64,000 nt of DNA from the NCBI RefSeq assembly GCF_003672135.1, contig NC_039517.1, positions 1,922,001 to 1,986,000 on the forward strand, read 5' to 3'. The position numbers and the translations under genes were made by a program. Shown here piece after piece: positions 49,601-62,060 of the stretch. Numbering within the stretch: the first letter of the stretch is position 1; every line of letters starts with the position of its first letter. This DNA comes from Ooceraea biroi (lineage: Eukaryota; Arthropoda; Insecta; Hymenoptera; Formicidae). The notes beneath the pieces were generated by a model, which ran no database searches, had not been told where the DNA came from, and saw only the letters and a list, made by a program, of their open reading frames with translations.

Positions 49601-50595
49601 CTTCGAGGGAGGGTTCTTTATCGTGACGTAAAGATGGCTGATGAAGTGGTACCCCGATTTTACCGTCGAATCTAAAGTACGATAATTTAAGGCAACACTC
49701 GGAGACAAGTCGGAAGAATGGAAATTTAATGTTTAACGCTGATAGTGTAAATGCGATGATCAAAGTGCACTTTGAAGTGCCGGAAAGCGACGCCACGCCG
49801 GAGTGAATTACGCGAGAATCGCAAGAGTTACGCGGGCGATTAAGCGTCTCGCAAGGGAGGAAAGCCATAGGACTACCGCCTATGTCCATACATCTCACCG
49901 AAGAAGATCCCACCGAATGACGGCATTTTCTTCCGCTTTGTTGCAAATAGCCGGGGTCAAAGGTGGACGGTACATCGCGTCGGATTTTGACGACGGGGGC
50001 GGACAATGGGCACGACCCTGCTCGGTCGCGTAATGAAAATTAATCGCTCTTGAAGAACGTCATTGTGAGACGGCGAAATGCCCCTCCCGACTTCTCTCGC
50101 TCTCTCTTTCTCTTTCTCTCCCTTAGCATCCCTCCGGCTTCCCGGTTTTCTCCTACCGTCAAGATGAATCACGCGCCAGTCCCGGTTACGAGGCAGGAAA
50201 GGAGAAAAAAAGGCGCGAGGCGAGATCGCCGGGAACAATATTCCTTGCAAATGGATACAAACGAGGTGATTGGCCCGGGCCAATCCATCACGACGCGCCT
50301 TGCTTTTTCACCCCCTAAGTCGACCCCGTGCCGGCTTATCCAGGTTTCTTGCCACCCCCGTCCCATCCCCTTGCACGACTCCCCGTCGCGAGGAAGACGA
50401 GAAAGCCCGAAGCGAAACACATCCATATGCAACGGCTGGTCGCCGATAAATGAGCTCGCGCGGCAAAGTGGTGCTCCTCGCGTATACCGAGTGTCTCGAA
50501 AATACCGGGAACAAAGTCGCAACCTTATTTCAATTAAGCTACGCTCGGCTCTGACTCTCGGAATTTCTCGCGATTTCTGGTCTCGAATATATGTA

Positions 50596-50623
50596 CAGGG
50601 TGTCCCATGGGAAGTTGCTGAAA
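50596..50623. repeat. Left TIR of the 50.6-kb transposon
   Basis: The 28-bp terminus is identical in inverted orientation to 52085-52112. Confidence 0.9.
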
Positions 50624-50785
50624 CTAATCAGCTGTCATTTTTAAACGTATGCAGTTATTGAAAAAACAAAAATTGCGTTGGAAAGAGGAAAGTCTGCAGT
50701 TTTTAATGGGTATAAATAAAAGTTAGCAAAATGTTTGTATATCAGTTTATTTTATTAATGAAAAATATGCTAATAATCAAGTAAG

Positions 50786-51978
50786 CTAATGATAAATATT
50801 TTCAAAGTGTGCACCATCTGAATTTGTACAAAACTCAATTCTTTTACGAAAACTTGTGAAAACTTTTTCTAACATGTCGTCTTTAATGTTGCTGACGACC
50901 TTTTTAATAGCTACTACTAAATCTGACACTGTTTCTGTATTTCCGGCATAACAATGGTCCTTAATGTATCCCCAAAGAAAGAAGTCACATGGATTTAAAT
51001 CCGGCGAGTACGGTGGCCATTCTAGCCCCCCTGGGCAAATTTGGGGTATCCCAGACCGATGACTCGATTGCCATAAACTTTATGGATTGTTTCGAAGATC
51101 TCCTGGGTTCGATGTGGTGTCGCTCCATCCTGCATGAAATGAAATCCTCTGACCAGGCCTCTTTTTTTGCATGAGGGAAGAATTGTGTTTCGAGAAGCTG
51201 CTTGTAACTTTCACCAGTGACTGTTGATTCGAAGAATTGCAGATAAATTCCTTTTACCGAGATCGCAGCCCATGCTGTTATTTTTTGTCGATGTAAAGGT
51301 TTAGCCAGGGAAACGTTGGGATTTTCCGACCCCCAAAATCTATAATTTTGTTTATTAACATAACCATTTAGCCAGAAATGTGCTTCGTCCGTGTAAATTA
51401 TCAATTTTGCATCAAGTTCTCCATCTTCAAACATTCCATTTATCGTCTTGCAGAATTCCATACGTTTCGTCATAGCGCGTTTGGTTAGCAATTGATGCGA
51501 TGTTATTTTATAGGGATGCATTTTCAGGAAATGTTTTAAAATCCCGTGTAACGTTGTTTTGGATATTTCAAGAGCTTGGGCAACTTTCCGAATGGAAGAA
51601 TTTGGATTCTCTTCAAAATACTTCTTAATATCTTCAATGTTTTCTTCTGCAGCTACAGACACAGAAGGACCTGGCAGATCATGTCTACGGTCTTGGATAG
51701 TTCCATACTGCATAAAATTATCGATAATTCTGATAAAAATAACACAAAACATTATTTTAATGCAGATTTATTGCCAAAAAATGGAGTGACGTAACGCATA
51801 CGTTTAAAAAAATAATAAATTCTAACCTTTTCAGCGTGTTTTCGCTCTTAACTTTATGTGTTCCGTATTTAGTACGAAACCCCCTGTAAGCATTGCTATA
51901 AACTTTTCCTCTGGAAAAGAAGCACTCGACAAGATAAATCTTTTTTTCCGTCGTCAGATTACTCATTTTGACGCGCAC
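50786..51978 (-). pseudogene. Transposase, two exons, two 1-nt frameshifts
   Basis: Exon 1 (51978-51827) encodes a DUF4817-type N-terminus (MRVKMSNLTTEKKIYLVECF). Exon 2 (51729-50786) carries a helix-turn-helix (about residues 96-115, SIRKVAQALEISKTTLHGIL) and a DDE/D nuclease with YTDEAHFWLNG, MQDGATPH and SPDLNPCDFFLWG, ending NIYH. The gap between the last two aspartates is about 47 residues once shifts are allowed for, longer than mariner's 34. Two frameshifts are each explained by one missing base in a homopolymer: the A7 run at 51162-51168 and a G6 run near 51026-51031 (minus-strand sense). Allowing for both, the length is 365 codons plus stop. The breaks may be real or assembly errors. 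Confidence 0.85.
51730..51826 (-). other. Predicted 97-nt GT-AG intron in the transposase
   Basis: The donor reads AAAAG|GTTAGA and the acceptor TTTTTATCAG|AATT. Joining the exons restores a continuous LKRIIDNFMQ reading across the HTH linker, whereas the unspliced frames stop. The length is typical of insect introns. Confidence 0.7.
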
Positions 51979-52084
51979 GGACTTGCATCTACCACAACCA
52001 GAATAAAACTGCGGACACTCAGATGAACGACCGTTAACCGTAAGACCCTTTCTGAAGTCATGGAGGGGAGAACCAATCGTTTAC

Positions 52085-52112
52085 TTTCAGCAACTTCCCA
52101 TGGGACACCCTG
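52085..52112. repeat. Right TIR of the 50.6-kb transposon
   Basis: The 28-bp inverted terminal repeat ends CACCCTG and is followed by a TA. Confidence 0.9.
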
Positions 52113-52114
52113 TA

Positions 52115-54403
52115 TATAAATTTGTCAAATGCGAGATTCACGTGCGTACAAAATTTCCTATGGAATATCTTTGAGGATTTAGTGGTGCGCGAGGATTTTT
52201 TCGAGGTCGTTCACCCCTTCAGCGCCAGCTGCGTGGCACTTGCGTGGCCATCGCCACGCACGGGGCGACGTCACGCATCGCGATCCGCGCGCTGCGGTCG
52301 CAATTGTACGCGCAGATGTCGCTTTTCGGCGACGCGGAACGCCGCGATCGGTGCTACAATGTCGTTGCGCATTTAATGGCCGGTTTTACCGACTTTTTTT
52401 ACGACGTCGCCACATGCGTGAAAAACGCGGCACGCGGAACTAGCGAACGCGTGCGACCTGCAATTTCCTTCGAGGGGAGGTCCACCCTGAACTCGCGCGA
52501 GAACGCGTCACTTGCGGAAACCACACTCGGGATATTCAGTACACGAAAGTCCTGACGTGCTGGCCAGCTCTCGTGCTTGATAAATTACGATGCGATGAAA
52601 AGAAATTATTTCGGGACTAACACTAATTTCTTTCATGGGGAAACATTTCACTGGCTTTTACGCGAAAAAACGAAATGTCCATTAAGTATCCTCATCGATC
52701 TTCATTAATCCGTCATCACGGAGGCTGCTCTCCCCGTTTGCCAGAAGCAATATTCCGACATTTCCGACACTTTTTAAGTATACCATTTCCAAAGTAGACG
52801 CCCCGCGTTGTCCATTACCGCAGGCAGGAAACGCAAAACGCGAGGAGGAAGGCGGCGATGCCGCATTCGATTTAAGTGTCGTCGATGCAGATGCGGCTCC
52901 ACGCGAATGGCGAATGGCTTCCCTGTCCTCGGGTTCTTCCTCCGTCCGTCCGGGATTTCCGGGAAGTCAATTCGCATAATCCTGCACGGCCGCCGCACCT
53001 GCGGGACACGTCGTAACGTCCCGGGACGCGTCGTACGACCGGCAGATAGTGTATCGGAGGACGCATCGTAACGCCATTATGCCGTTCCGTTGGAATCAGA
53101 CGTCCGCGTTACTGCGGAATCGAGGGACGCATAAAACCACCGCGCGCTCTCCGCAACCACCGGATGTCGATCCTGCCGTCCCATAAAGACTCCTCCCGTG
53201 TATTTTCCGTTGCCTCGCGCGGAGGATGCGCGATATTTGTCCCGCCATCGCCGCATCCGCGGCATCGTTCGCCATCGTCGTCGCGCCTCGACGTTTGCTC
53301 GTCGTAGTTTAATATTAAATCAGGCATCAGGTGTGTGACCGGTGCGGCCGCCATGCCGAGCGACTGTGAACCCCATGAAATCTCGTTACGCGACTCGTTG
53401 GTCCGCTAATCTGCGTGTGGATTACGTTTTCCGCGCCGGAAGGGATTTCGGGCCTCGTGATTCGAAACTCGCGCGCGCGGCATCGCCGATTAATCGAATG
53501 ATAACGATCGTTCCTTCGGCTGAATGATTACTTGACGATCGCCCGGTATTTTCTAATAATATTTTACGGCACTGCAACTGCATCTGTCCTATCTGCGACG
53601 AGCAAGGCCGGTTCTCGCCTCCGTTTCCGCGCCATTGTTCCCGGTTCTCGGCGCGATGTCACGCGGCCAGGCTCAAGATAGGCGCGATCCTCGGCCATCG
53701 CGATTTGCGAGCGGCGGGACGCTCTCGCGAACCTCGCAGCTCGGTCTGAAACGCTTCCCGTGTCGAAGCGCGAGGTGGGAGCGGACTCGCGATACTCGCA
53801 GCATCAGAGACGAGAGCGCGGGATTTACGGCAGTAACGCTATGCAACCACTCTCCCTGATTGCGCGGAGCGGCTGGCATTTTCGGCGGATTTCGAGGAAA
53901 CTATTGTTCGCGCCGCTAATAGCTGTCACAGAAATTGCGAAGAAATTGCGTGTTGCACTCTTGGCGAACGCGACCTTTTTTTTGGTCCAGAAGGCGACGG
54001 ACAATCCGCTCATTGATTCGCGACTCTCTTGGTGCGCCTAGCAACGTACATGCTGATCTGAAAGCGTACACAGCGTTCCGAAGCTTTGTTCTAGGCACGT
54101 GCAATAAATTCTACTCCATTCTCGGAGCATCGTCGTGTCTGTCTCTTGCTCTCTTGGTCCTGGCGATCGGTCCTTGCTCCGTTTATCCATCTCGTCTCTT
54201 TCTCTCTCGCCCTCTCTCTCTCTCTCGCCCTCTCTCTCTCTCTCGCCCTCTCTCGCCCTCTCTCTCTCTCTCGCCCTCTCTCTCTCTCTCGCCCTCTCTC
54301 TCTCTCTCTCGCCCTCTCTCTCTCTCGCTCTCTCTCTCGCCCTCTCTCTCTCTCGCTCTCTCTCTCGCCCTCTCTCTCTCTCTCGCCCTCTCTCTCTCTC
54401 TCG

Positions 54404-54444
<41 letters not shown>

Positions 54445-55740
54445 TCCACTCGCCTGGCAGCGATCTATTCCTTAATGCATGCAAATGAAATGCCACGCTT
54501 CGTACGGATACTCGTTGTGGTACCACGTACCCCTTTTGGCCGCACGATAAGAGAACGAGAGAGAGAGAGGGGGGGGGAGGGACAGACGGACACATTGGAT
54601 GAATGGAGCGAAGCTGAAATTTCGGAGAGAGAGAGAGAGAGATGCAAGACATGGCTGTTGCCGGTTAGCATCCTGTTCGTGTTGTCGGCGGGCATGGGGC
54701 GAACAGATCTACTTGAGGAATGCATCATGGGGGACGAGGTGCATGGTAAATTCACGGGCGACGCCGTACGGTGGCCGTCGTTGTCGTCCTCGTCGAGTCG
54801 ATGCCGACGTCGCTCTTGTTTGCGCGGAACACACGGCGACGCGCAAATGCGCTTACCTCGTCGCGCCGGTAACTTCTTGCGAAACCCTCTCGGAGCACTC
54901 TCGCGCGCGCGAGTGGAAGGAGCGTTTCCGGGGTTCTGCTGCGCGCATTTTGCGCAGGAAGTACAAGAAGAAAAAGACAAAGCAGCGAACGTTCATAGGG
55001 AGGATCCGCCGAGATCCACCGCGAAGTTTTACTGCTTCGGGGATGTTTGTTCGTTACGGCGCGAGAGAGCAAGAGAGACACTCTCGCGCGTAAATCGTCC
55101 GCTCGCTCGCAGTGAATCGATGAAAAATCTCGGATCGCGGGGGTGTAAATATATATTTTCGACGTCCCCCCGCCCGCGAATAAATATCGACCGGTGTATC
55201 CGTTGCATTTTCGACGGAAAAAGGGTCGCGTTCTCGCCGGCGGGGACGCGAGATATTTATCTGGTGATATATAGACGGCTGTCGCGTGTGCGTACACGGG
55301 AATTCGGCGCGGCCGCGGACTTTTACGCTCGCCGCCCGGCGGGCTGACGCGCGTCGCAAATATTAGTTCGGAACATATTGGCTTTCAGCGGTCGCGGGTA
55401 CCGCTGTCAACTATTGACGAGTTGGTAAATAATTCGCGCATTGAGATTCGATGAATACTTCCAGGCATAATCGATGCCGCGTGTAATTGACACGGGCTGC
55501 GCGCTCGATCGTTACGAGAAGTATCCCTCAACATTGACAGTTATTGCGCGCAGCTACCGCGATTCGCCCGCTGTTAACGAACGCGTAAATCCCCGCCGAT
55601 AAATCCGCCGGAAAAATTCAGACACCATTCGGTGCATTCGACGGCGATTTTCCTACTTTCCTGCATCAAGTGCGCCTCTCGCTTCGCCCTTTAACGTAAA
55701 ATATATCCATTAAACGACTACTCAAACTGTATATGTCTAC
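52115..55740. other. Gene-poor DNA with a long CT-rich repeat
   Basis: No gene is supported. The 470-codon forward frame 53935-55347 and opposing frames are produced by the simple repeat at 54193-54442 and by CpG-rich sequence. Confidence 0.5.
54193..54442. repeat. Compound (CT)n / CGCCCTCT minisatellite
   Basis: About 250 bp of CT dinucleotides are interrupted at fairly regular intervals by CGCC, giving 14-18 bp periodicity and then a pure CT tail. Confidence 0.95.
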
Positions 55741-55744
55741 TTAA

Positions 55745-56641
55745 GGGGTTACATACCTCCATAGCGGCGAAAAATTGATATGTTTGGGGAATTGTTTTAG
55801 GGGGTATATCTGAAATAATAAAGTAAAATATGAATTGCATATGATTTACTGGTCCTTTAAGTGTAAAAAAATAATTAATAATAAATTTTTGAATATTAAT
55901 AAAATGTAGTTTTGTGGCATTAATTGGACCGCTGGTGAAAAAATGTCCCCTCAGAGTCGGCATGATATCTTCTTGTAACATTGATGGATCTGACAAATGC
56001 AAGAAATTTCGTGTAAAGTAATGTTGTAGTTATAGTCTGTTGAGCCAGATTTTTTAATTTCAAAAAAATAAACAATTTATGCCATATCAAAGTTAAACTT
56101 CATGTTTTTATGAAAAATTTCGGTCTTTAATTGTTTATAAAAATTGTATTAAACAAAATTGCAAAAAAATGGCTCGACAGACTATAGACAAAACGATTAT
56201 GAAGATTTGAGAACAAACAATTTTAAAAAATATTGAAAACTCTTCGAGTTATCGTGCCGACCGTGTCAAAAAACCTGGTTTCGAGAAAAACGCGTTTAAA
56301 GTTTGAGAAGTAAAAATCGTGTAAATATTAATTTTTGTAGTGAGCTTAATCTCCCATTCCAATTTCATATTGCGTGCCTTCCTTCTCGATAATTTTTATA
56401 TTTTGTACAGTTTTCTGTAATCTGTGGGCTGTTCGAGCTTCTTTGCGGTAGCCTGCGCCGCACGCAGCAGCTGCGCGCCGCGGCCCGCCTCCTGACGCGC
56501 GGTCATATTTATTGTTATATCTTCGTTACGGATTGGAATTTTTCACTAATTCTTTTTTTATTATATTTTTAAAAGTATAAAGAATGAAAATCAGTAATAA
56601 AAAAAATCGATTGTTTGAAAATTCTGGAGGTATGTAACCCC
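55745..56641. mobile_element. TTAA-flanked MITE with GGGGTTACATACCTCCA termini
   Basis: A perfect 17-bp terminal inverted repeat bounds 897 bp. TTAA occurs at 55741-55744 and 56642-56645. The interior is AT-rich without a transposase. TTAA duplication suggests piggyBac or Kolobok mobilisation. The TIR differs from the 44.5-kb element. Confidence 0.8.
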
Positions 56642-56645
56642 TTAA

Positions 56646-59600
56646 CGACGCTACTCGAGAGCGTGAAATGCGAATTAATTAAAAGTTCGTTTGCGTCTTC
56701 GAAGAAGCGTATTCGCGCGAGCTCTCGGTTTCTTCGGACGGGCTCTCGAAGGCGCTCGTCCTTTGTTGAATCTCGCTCTCCGGAAGAAATAAGACTCCGT
56801 GCTGAAGAGTGCGGGGAGCAGAACGAATACACTCCGTGCAACGTCGAGGAAGAGATCTCGAGATTCATGTATTTAAATTAAACGGACCAAGGTCGAAATT
56901 ATTCGCGTCGGCATCGGGGACTCTTCACGAAAGACATCTCGCGCTAGCGTATTATGCGACCGCCCGAGATACGACACGGCGATTTGCATAATCGGTGCGT
57001 GAGGCTCTCACCCGTGAACGGGTGACACCCGGAAGGTCCGTTCGCATTAGCGGGGTTAACGTCGCGTTTAGGGAAAGCGAGAGAAAACAACGAGGAAGGC
57101 GTCACCGAGCTGTTGCCTCCTTGAGGATAACCACGGCGAAATCGCTCGCAGGTCTCGGTAGAATCTCCGTCAGGTACTCGGCGAATCTCGGACCGAGCTC
57201 TTCCCCGAAGGGGAATTTATTTCCGCGCCTTCGATGAATTACAGCAATTGCAAAATCGTCGACTTTTTGAAGCAGGAGTTCACGTTAAATAAAAGTCTTT
57301 CAACGGAAAAGCAGTTCAAGATTCAAGACGAATGTGGCGTTAAGAGGCTCGATCGGGGAATACATCATCCCTCACGATGACGTACGATTTGCGGGGGAGA
57401 GACGCATTTGGCCGCTCGAGAGCTCCGGAATGCAAGCGGAGCGAGGGCACGTACGAGACGCCGCTTCCAGCTCGGACGAGGTCTTAACGCGCTCCATATG
57501 CCGCGCGTAAGACGGGAGGTGAGACAGACGGAGAGACAGAGAGACAGACGGAGAAAGAGAGAGAGAGAGTCGCGTTTCGATTAAACTTCTCAGACGGAAT
57601 CGGGAATTATCGCCGTCGCGTGACGGTCGCCGAGCATAATTCCGACGCGCGCGAGAGAGTGCGAGAGGCGACGTTCCACGCGGCGGGCGATAAGCGGAAT
57701 TTCCGTCGTTATGGTCCTCGCCGTAATGGATCGAGCCGATGAGCGGTTACGAGCGTTTTCGAATAGAAAGCCCACCCTCGCCACCAACAACCCCGGAAGG
57801 GTTGAAATTGTTCCCGCGTCGCGTACCGCGCTGACTGTTGTAAATTGCGCGACTAACCGCGCGATACCGCGCGCGCGCGCGAGACGATCGTTCCGCTCCT
57901 GACAAGCGGATAAATTTGCGCAATTTTCACGGTTTTTCTTTTTATTAATCTTCCAATATAACGTAAAGGGATGTTTCGCGCGCAAAGTCCGTTTACGTAA
58001 GCGTGCAAGTTCTGCCGCCCGCGGTTCCCTCCCCCGTCCCTTGCCGCCGTTCCGTACTTTCCGCGCGCATTTTCCCGATTACACCGCGGCGCACGGGAAA
58101 ATATGGTCATTTGCGTTTCACAACGCTATGCAAACGCGCTATTTGTCCCACGACTTAACTCACTTTTTCGTGCACCGCGCGACCCGGAAGTTCCGCCGAA
58201 GATATTACCTCGACGTGACGCTCGCGTTTCAAACATTCGAATTTTTTGTTGTCGCATTTATCGTTGCATTTTGGCTTCTTAAATCATAAATAAACGCGCG
58301 TTCTCTTCACGTAATTGTCTCTTTATTATTCCATCTGGCATTTACGCAGCATCTGTTTATAATTTTCGACTCAAACAGAATTCAATGTGGACTTGGCAAT
58401 TTACTTCTACCAATTATCCCCATGAGATCCCGCCGTTTGAGTTATCGTTTTATTCAAATTTCGAGCGAGGACGGAGAGAGTCCTTCCACGCGCGAGAGAA
58501 TTAAACGAAGACATTCCGTGGCTGTAGGCGGATAAAAAATGAACCGTGGAACGCAGCAAGCGTGAAAATTACAGCCCACCCCGCGGAGGACATCGATATT
58601 TGTCGACGCTCGCGGCAGCCAATTCGACGGGACATTCTGCACGAGGAGAAAAAAAAGCAACTCTGCTCTGTCTCTCCCCCGGCTCCCGTCGAAATTTCCA
58701 TGCCCCTAATTTATGGTGCCTAACCCCGTTCCCTTTTGTCGCGCCACCCTCCCCCCCCCGCTTTGGCACGTTCTCGCATCGGCGGATAGTTCGTTCGTTC
58801 GTTCGCTCGCTCGCTCGCTCGCTGGCTCGCCTCGCACCCCCCAGGGGGATTAAAATAACGTCGTGCGTGCCGAATCGCCGGCGAACGGAAATGAAAAGGC
58901 GGCCGAATTAAAAATTAACGATCCGGCGTACGTCACGCTTCGCAGGAACCGCCCGCGGGATTAATTCGTAGGTTCGGAGGGAGAAAAGCGTAGCGGCCGC
59001 GAAAATTGACAAGCACCAGGCCGCGAAGGGAGATAAGTAAAATTTTTAAAACAGCTCTCTCTCTCTTTCTTTCCCCTTCTCTTGGAAAAGAGAAGCATGC
59101 AGAATTCACAGCACATGTTCCATTTCGCGTTCTGCAATTCCGCAAACGTTACGCTTCGCCGTTTACGAATCCGTGTTTCAGCCTCACGGAATATTTAATT
59201 CTTTTTGTATCGTTAAATTCCCCCGTTAAAAACAGTTCTCCTGACACGAGTGCGTAATGTGCATACTTTATTAATACTCCAGCACGATACTGCGTGTGTT
59301 CAACATAACCACGCTGGCTACCCGCTCTCGCCGCCCGCTACGGGAAATACGCCCTATGCCCTTTAATGCCGTTCGCGATGCTACTTACGGCGCGGTACCG
59401 GTGTGTCCTATTTTAATAATACCGTTGCATTGTTATTCCGTATTCTACCGTTTTTACCTGAAAATCCTGCTGTTAAACACGCGCTCCCGCGTCCGAAACA
59501 CTCGCCGCGCGCCGGGAGAGAATTCTTCCACGCGATTTCCTCTTTCTCTCCTCCTCCGTCCCTTTCTATCTCTCTTTCTCTGTCGTTCTCACCCCCGAGA

Positions 59601-61186
59601 GATAGATGCTTGAATTCGGGTATATTCGCGGCAAGGAGACTTTCATTGAAACGAGCCAGCTCCAGCGCCCGTTACCGCGTCGGACCGCGCGAAGACACGT
59701 ATATGCGAGCGGAATGCGCATATGAAATTTACAGCCGCCATAGCGTACGAAATGCACCACGTCCTCCATCCCATCGCGCTCCCCCGAGCCTACTAAACCC
59801 GCCTTGCACCTCCTCGCACACCCCGAAGTCTCGCCGTTTGCGAATCCTCCTCGCGGCCTCGCGACTGCGCTTCCAATACGTGTTTTTTTTTTACATCGAG
59901 ATGACGTCGCAGCGCGAGATGAAGTACTGCAACGCGCGTGATTCTCGCGGAGTTTTAACGATGAAAAGCGAAAAGTAACGCTTCGTTTGAAAATTTCACG
60001 CCAATAAAATTTCAACGTGGGGTAAACCGCGAGTTCGCAATTTGCGAATTCTCGCCTCAATCGGGATCACTTTGCGCGGCCGCGCCGCGCTTGCTTCCGG
60101 AAATTGTGTTCCCTCTGTGTTGCCATGCGTATCGTGTCACACCCTCCACGTGCAAATAAATGCGATCGACCAAGGACGCGATATCCCATGAAAATCTCTC
60201 GCAGCTTAACGAAGTTTCCGCGGAAAGGCTTTTGTAGCGCGCAACTCCAGCGCGTTTCTCGCTTCCCGCTAGCCAAACTACCCTCGTGGAGACGCGCTAA
60301 GGATTATACCTGTTTACCGCGGCGCCGTTAGGCGATTATGCACAATTATTTAAATCGGAAGCGCGCGAGAAGAGTATAACGTTAATTAATTCCGCGAGGT
60401 AAGGAGACAGCCGGATCGAGCGTCTCTCTTTAAAAGTATAAAATCTCGCTAACGAGATGCTCTTCTTTTTGAGGGAGAATTATCCAATCGGAGCGTCCGC
60501 TCGAATGGCAGCAGCGTGTTTCCAGTGTTTTCCCCGTCGCTCCTGTCGCTTTGAAGACACGCGACTCCACGCCGCCTCCATTTTCGCGCGCATTTCTGTC
60601 TCGCCTCGCGGCTTCTCCCCGGCAGTTTCCCATTTAAGCGATGTTTCCGCACGTACACGCGCCCTTACACGTGTGCGGGAGGAGAGTGGGACAGTTCTGC
60701 ACGGGGGCGCAGGCGGAGGCAAGCCGTACAAATGGCCGCATCCTGCCGGGCGTCTAAGGGAGGATAACTGATTTGAAATGCGAAATAGCGGCGCGAAATG
60801 CGCGGAGTGGTTCGCCCCTCGCATCAGCATGTCGCGTATATGAATGAACGCGTTATTCCCGACGTCGCCGGCGGGCTGCATGACGTAACCCGGCCAAATA
60901 TTACGTTTAATAATTGCGCCGCTTAAATTCAGATTATACCGCTGAATTGGTAATCTCGCCGGCGGGCGGGAAACCGCGCCTCGCGCGCAATCGCGAGAAG
61001 ATCAAAGATCGGGCAGTCTCTTCACGCCTCGCATTACGTATTAAAATCGAGAACCACTCAACTGGTTCCACTCTTTACGTAATAATAAATTACGTGACAA
61101 TTAATGACAATTAATGAGCTATAACGCGACGCGATTTTATTATATAATATCTCAGAATCGCGTGATGAGTTGGAGATATTGCGCAC
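56646..61186. other. Gene-poor CpG-rich DNA
   Basis: No gene is supported. A TTCG/CTCG tetranucleotide run lies at 58790-58832. Long frames are compositionally biased. Confidence 0.45.
58790..58832. repeat. (TTCG)n/(GCTC)n microsatellite
   Basis: Four-base periodicity shifts from TTCG to CTCG units, consistent with slippage plus substitution. Confidence 0.9.
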
Positions 61187-62058
61187 CCCGACTAGAAATT
61201 TATCCAGTGGTCCTGATCAGGTTGACCTTATTTTATTATCAGGTCCTGATAAGGCAAATTCATCAGGACCTGATCAGTCATGTAACGCAGCACAATAGTT
61301 AGGTCCTTATCTGGATATTCTCATCAGGTTTATATCGGGTTGAATTATTAAATCCTTACTACCCAGACAGCACCAAGTCGTCTAAAGGATTACTAAAACT
61401 TGATATTTTCGGTGAGTGTAAGAGTCCTTAGAACATATACTACTAGTATATGTTCTAAGTAAGAGTCCAAAAGAAGAGAAGATTAGAGTACCGGATCGAT
61501 TTTCCAGATGGTTATTTGTAAGGTGCTAACCAAATGTTTCTTGCGAGAACGTCACGCCTGACCTGGCCATCTATCGGTCGCTTGGTGAATCAGAGGCGGG
61601 AAACACACACTTGTGTTGATTTTTGTTTCTTATTGTTCCATAATCGAGTACATTGAAATGTATATGATATAAAAATAATCAATACTCGAAAATTAAGTAG
61701 AAATTATTCTTTCTACATTAAGTATATAACGTACATTATAATATGATAAACTACGTATGGTCCGATGTAGGACCGGATGTGGGAAACCTTTAGCTCTAAA
61801 TTTTAAAAAATATCAGGATGAAGGAATAAGATCCTTAGTAGGTACTAATAATGTAAACCTCAACAAAATTTGTACTTTGAAATATCAGGCATAACGTAAG
61901 AAGGTCCTAATATGTTCCTTATTATTTTAACCCTAAAAAGGTCATACATAGTTGAACCTGATGAGGATATTCTTAGGTATACCTTATTCAGGATTACCTT
62001 ACGCTAACCACGTCAGGTCCTTATAACATATTAGGTAAACCTGACATTTCTAGTCGGG
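61187..62058. mobile_element. TIR transposon, CCCGACTAGAAAT family member (non-autonomous)
   Basis: A perfect 13-bp inverted repeat, CCCGACTAGAAAT, bounds 872 bp. AC on both flanks could be a 2-bp target duplication. The ends are packed with TCCTGATCAGG-like subterminal motifs on both strands. A ~95-bp core at 61497-61592 is the inverted match of 19291-19386 in the CCCACGTAGAAAT element, and the termini agree at CCC and TAGAAAT, so both belong to one superfamily. No transposase. Confidence 0.7.
61431..61457. repeat. Near-perfect palindrome
   Basis: AGAACATATACTA and TAGTATATGTTCT form 13-bp arms with one central base, inside the TIR element. Confidence 0.85.
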
Positions 62059-62060
62059 AC

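Larger units (their letters stand above)
45200..50595. other. Gene-poor CpG-rich DNA
   Basis: No gene is supported. Simple sequences include a poly-G run at 45527-45553, GA at 46055-46071 and (GT)n at 46592-46630. A donor-like AAAG|GTAAGATC at about 48981 (+) could mark an untranslated exon, but nothing else confirms it. Confidence 0.4.
50596..52112 (-). mobile_element. Tc1/mariner-superfamily transposon with DUF4817-type transposase
   Basis: A perfect 28-bp terminal inverted repeat (CAGGGTGTCCCATGGGAAGT...) bounds 1517 bp, with TA at both flanks (50594-50595, 52113-52114). The element carries one transposase gene on the minus strand. Perfect TIRs and few lesions suggest recent insertion. 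The terminal octamer CAGGGTGT is shared with the 14-kb foldback. Confidence 0.9.

Noticed and set aside
53935..55347. 470-codon forward frame
   Set aside because: It is driven by the CT-rich minisatellite (Ser/Leu/Pro repeats), and opposing frames are equally open.
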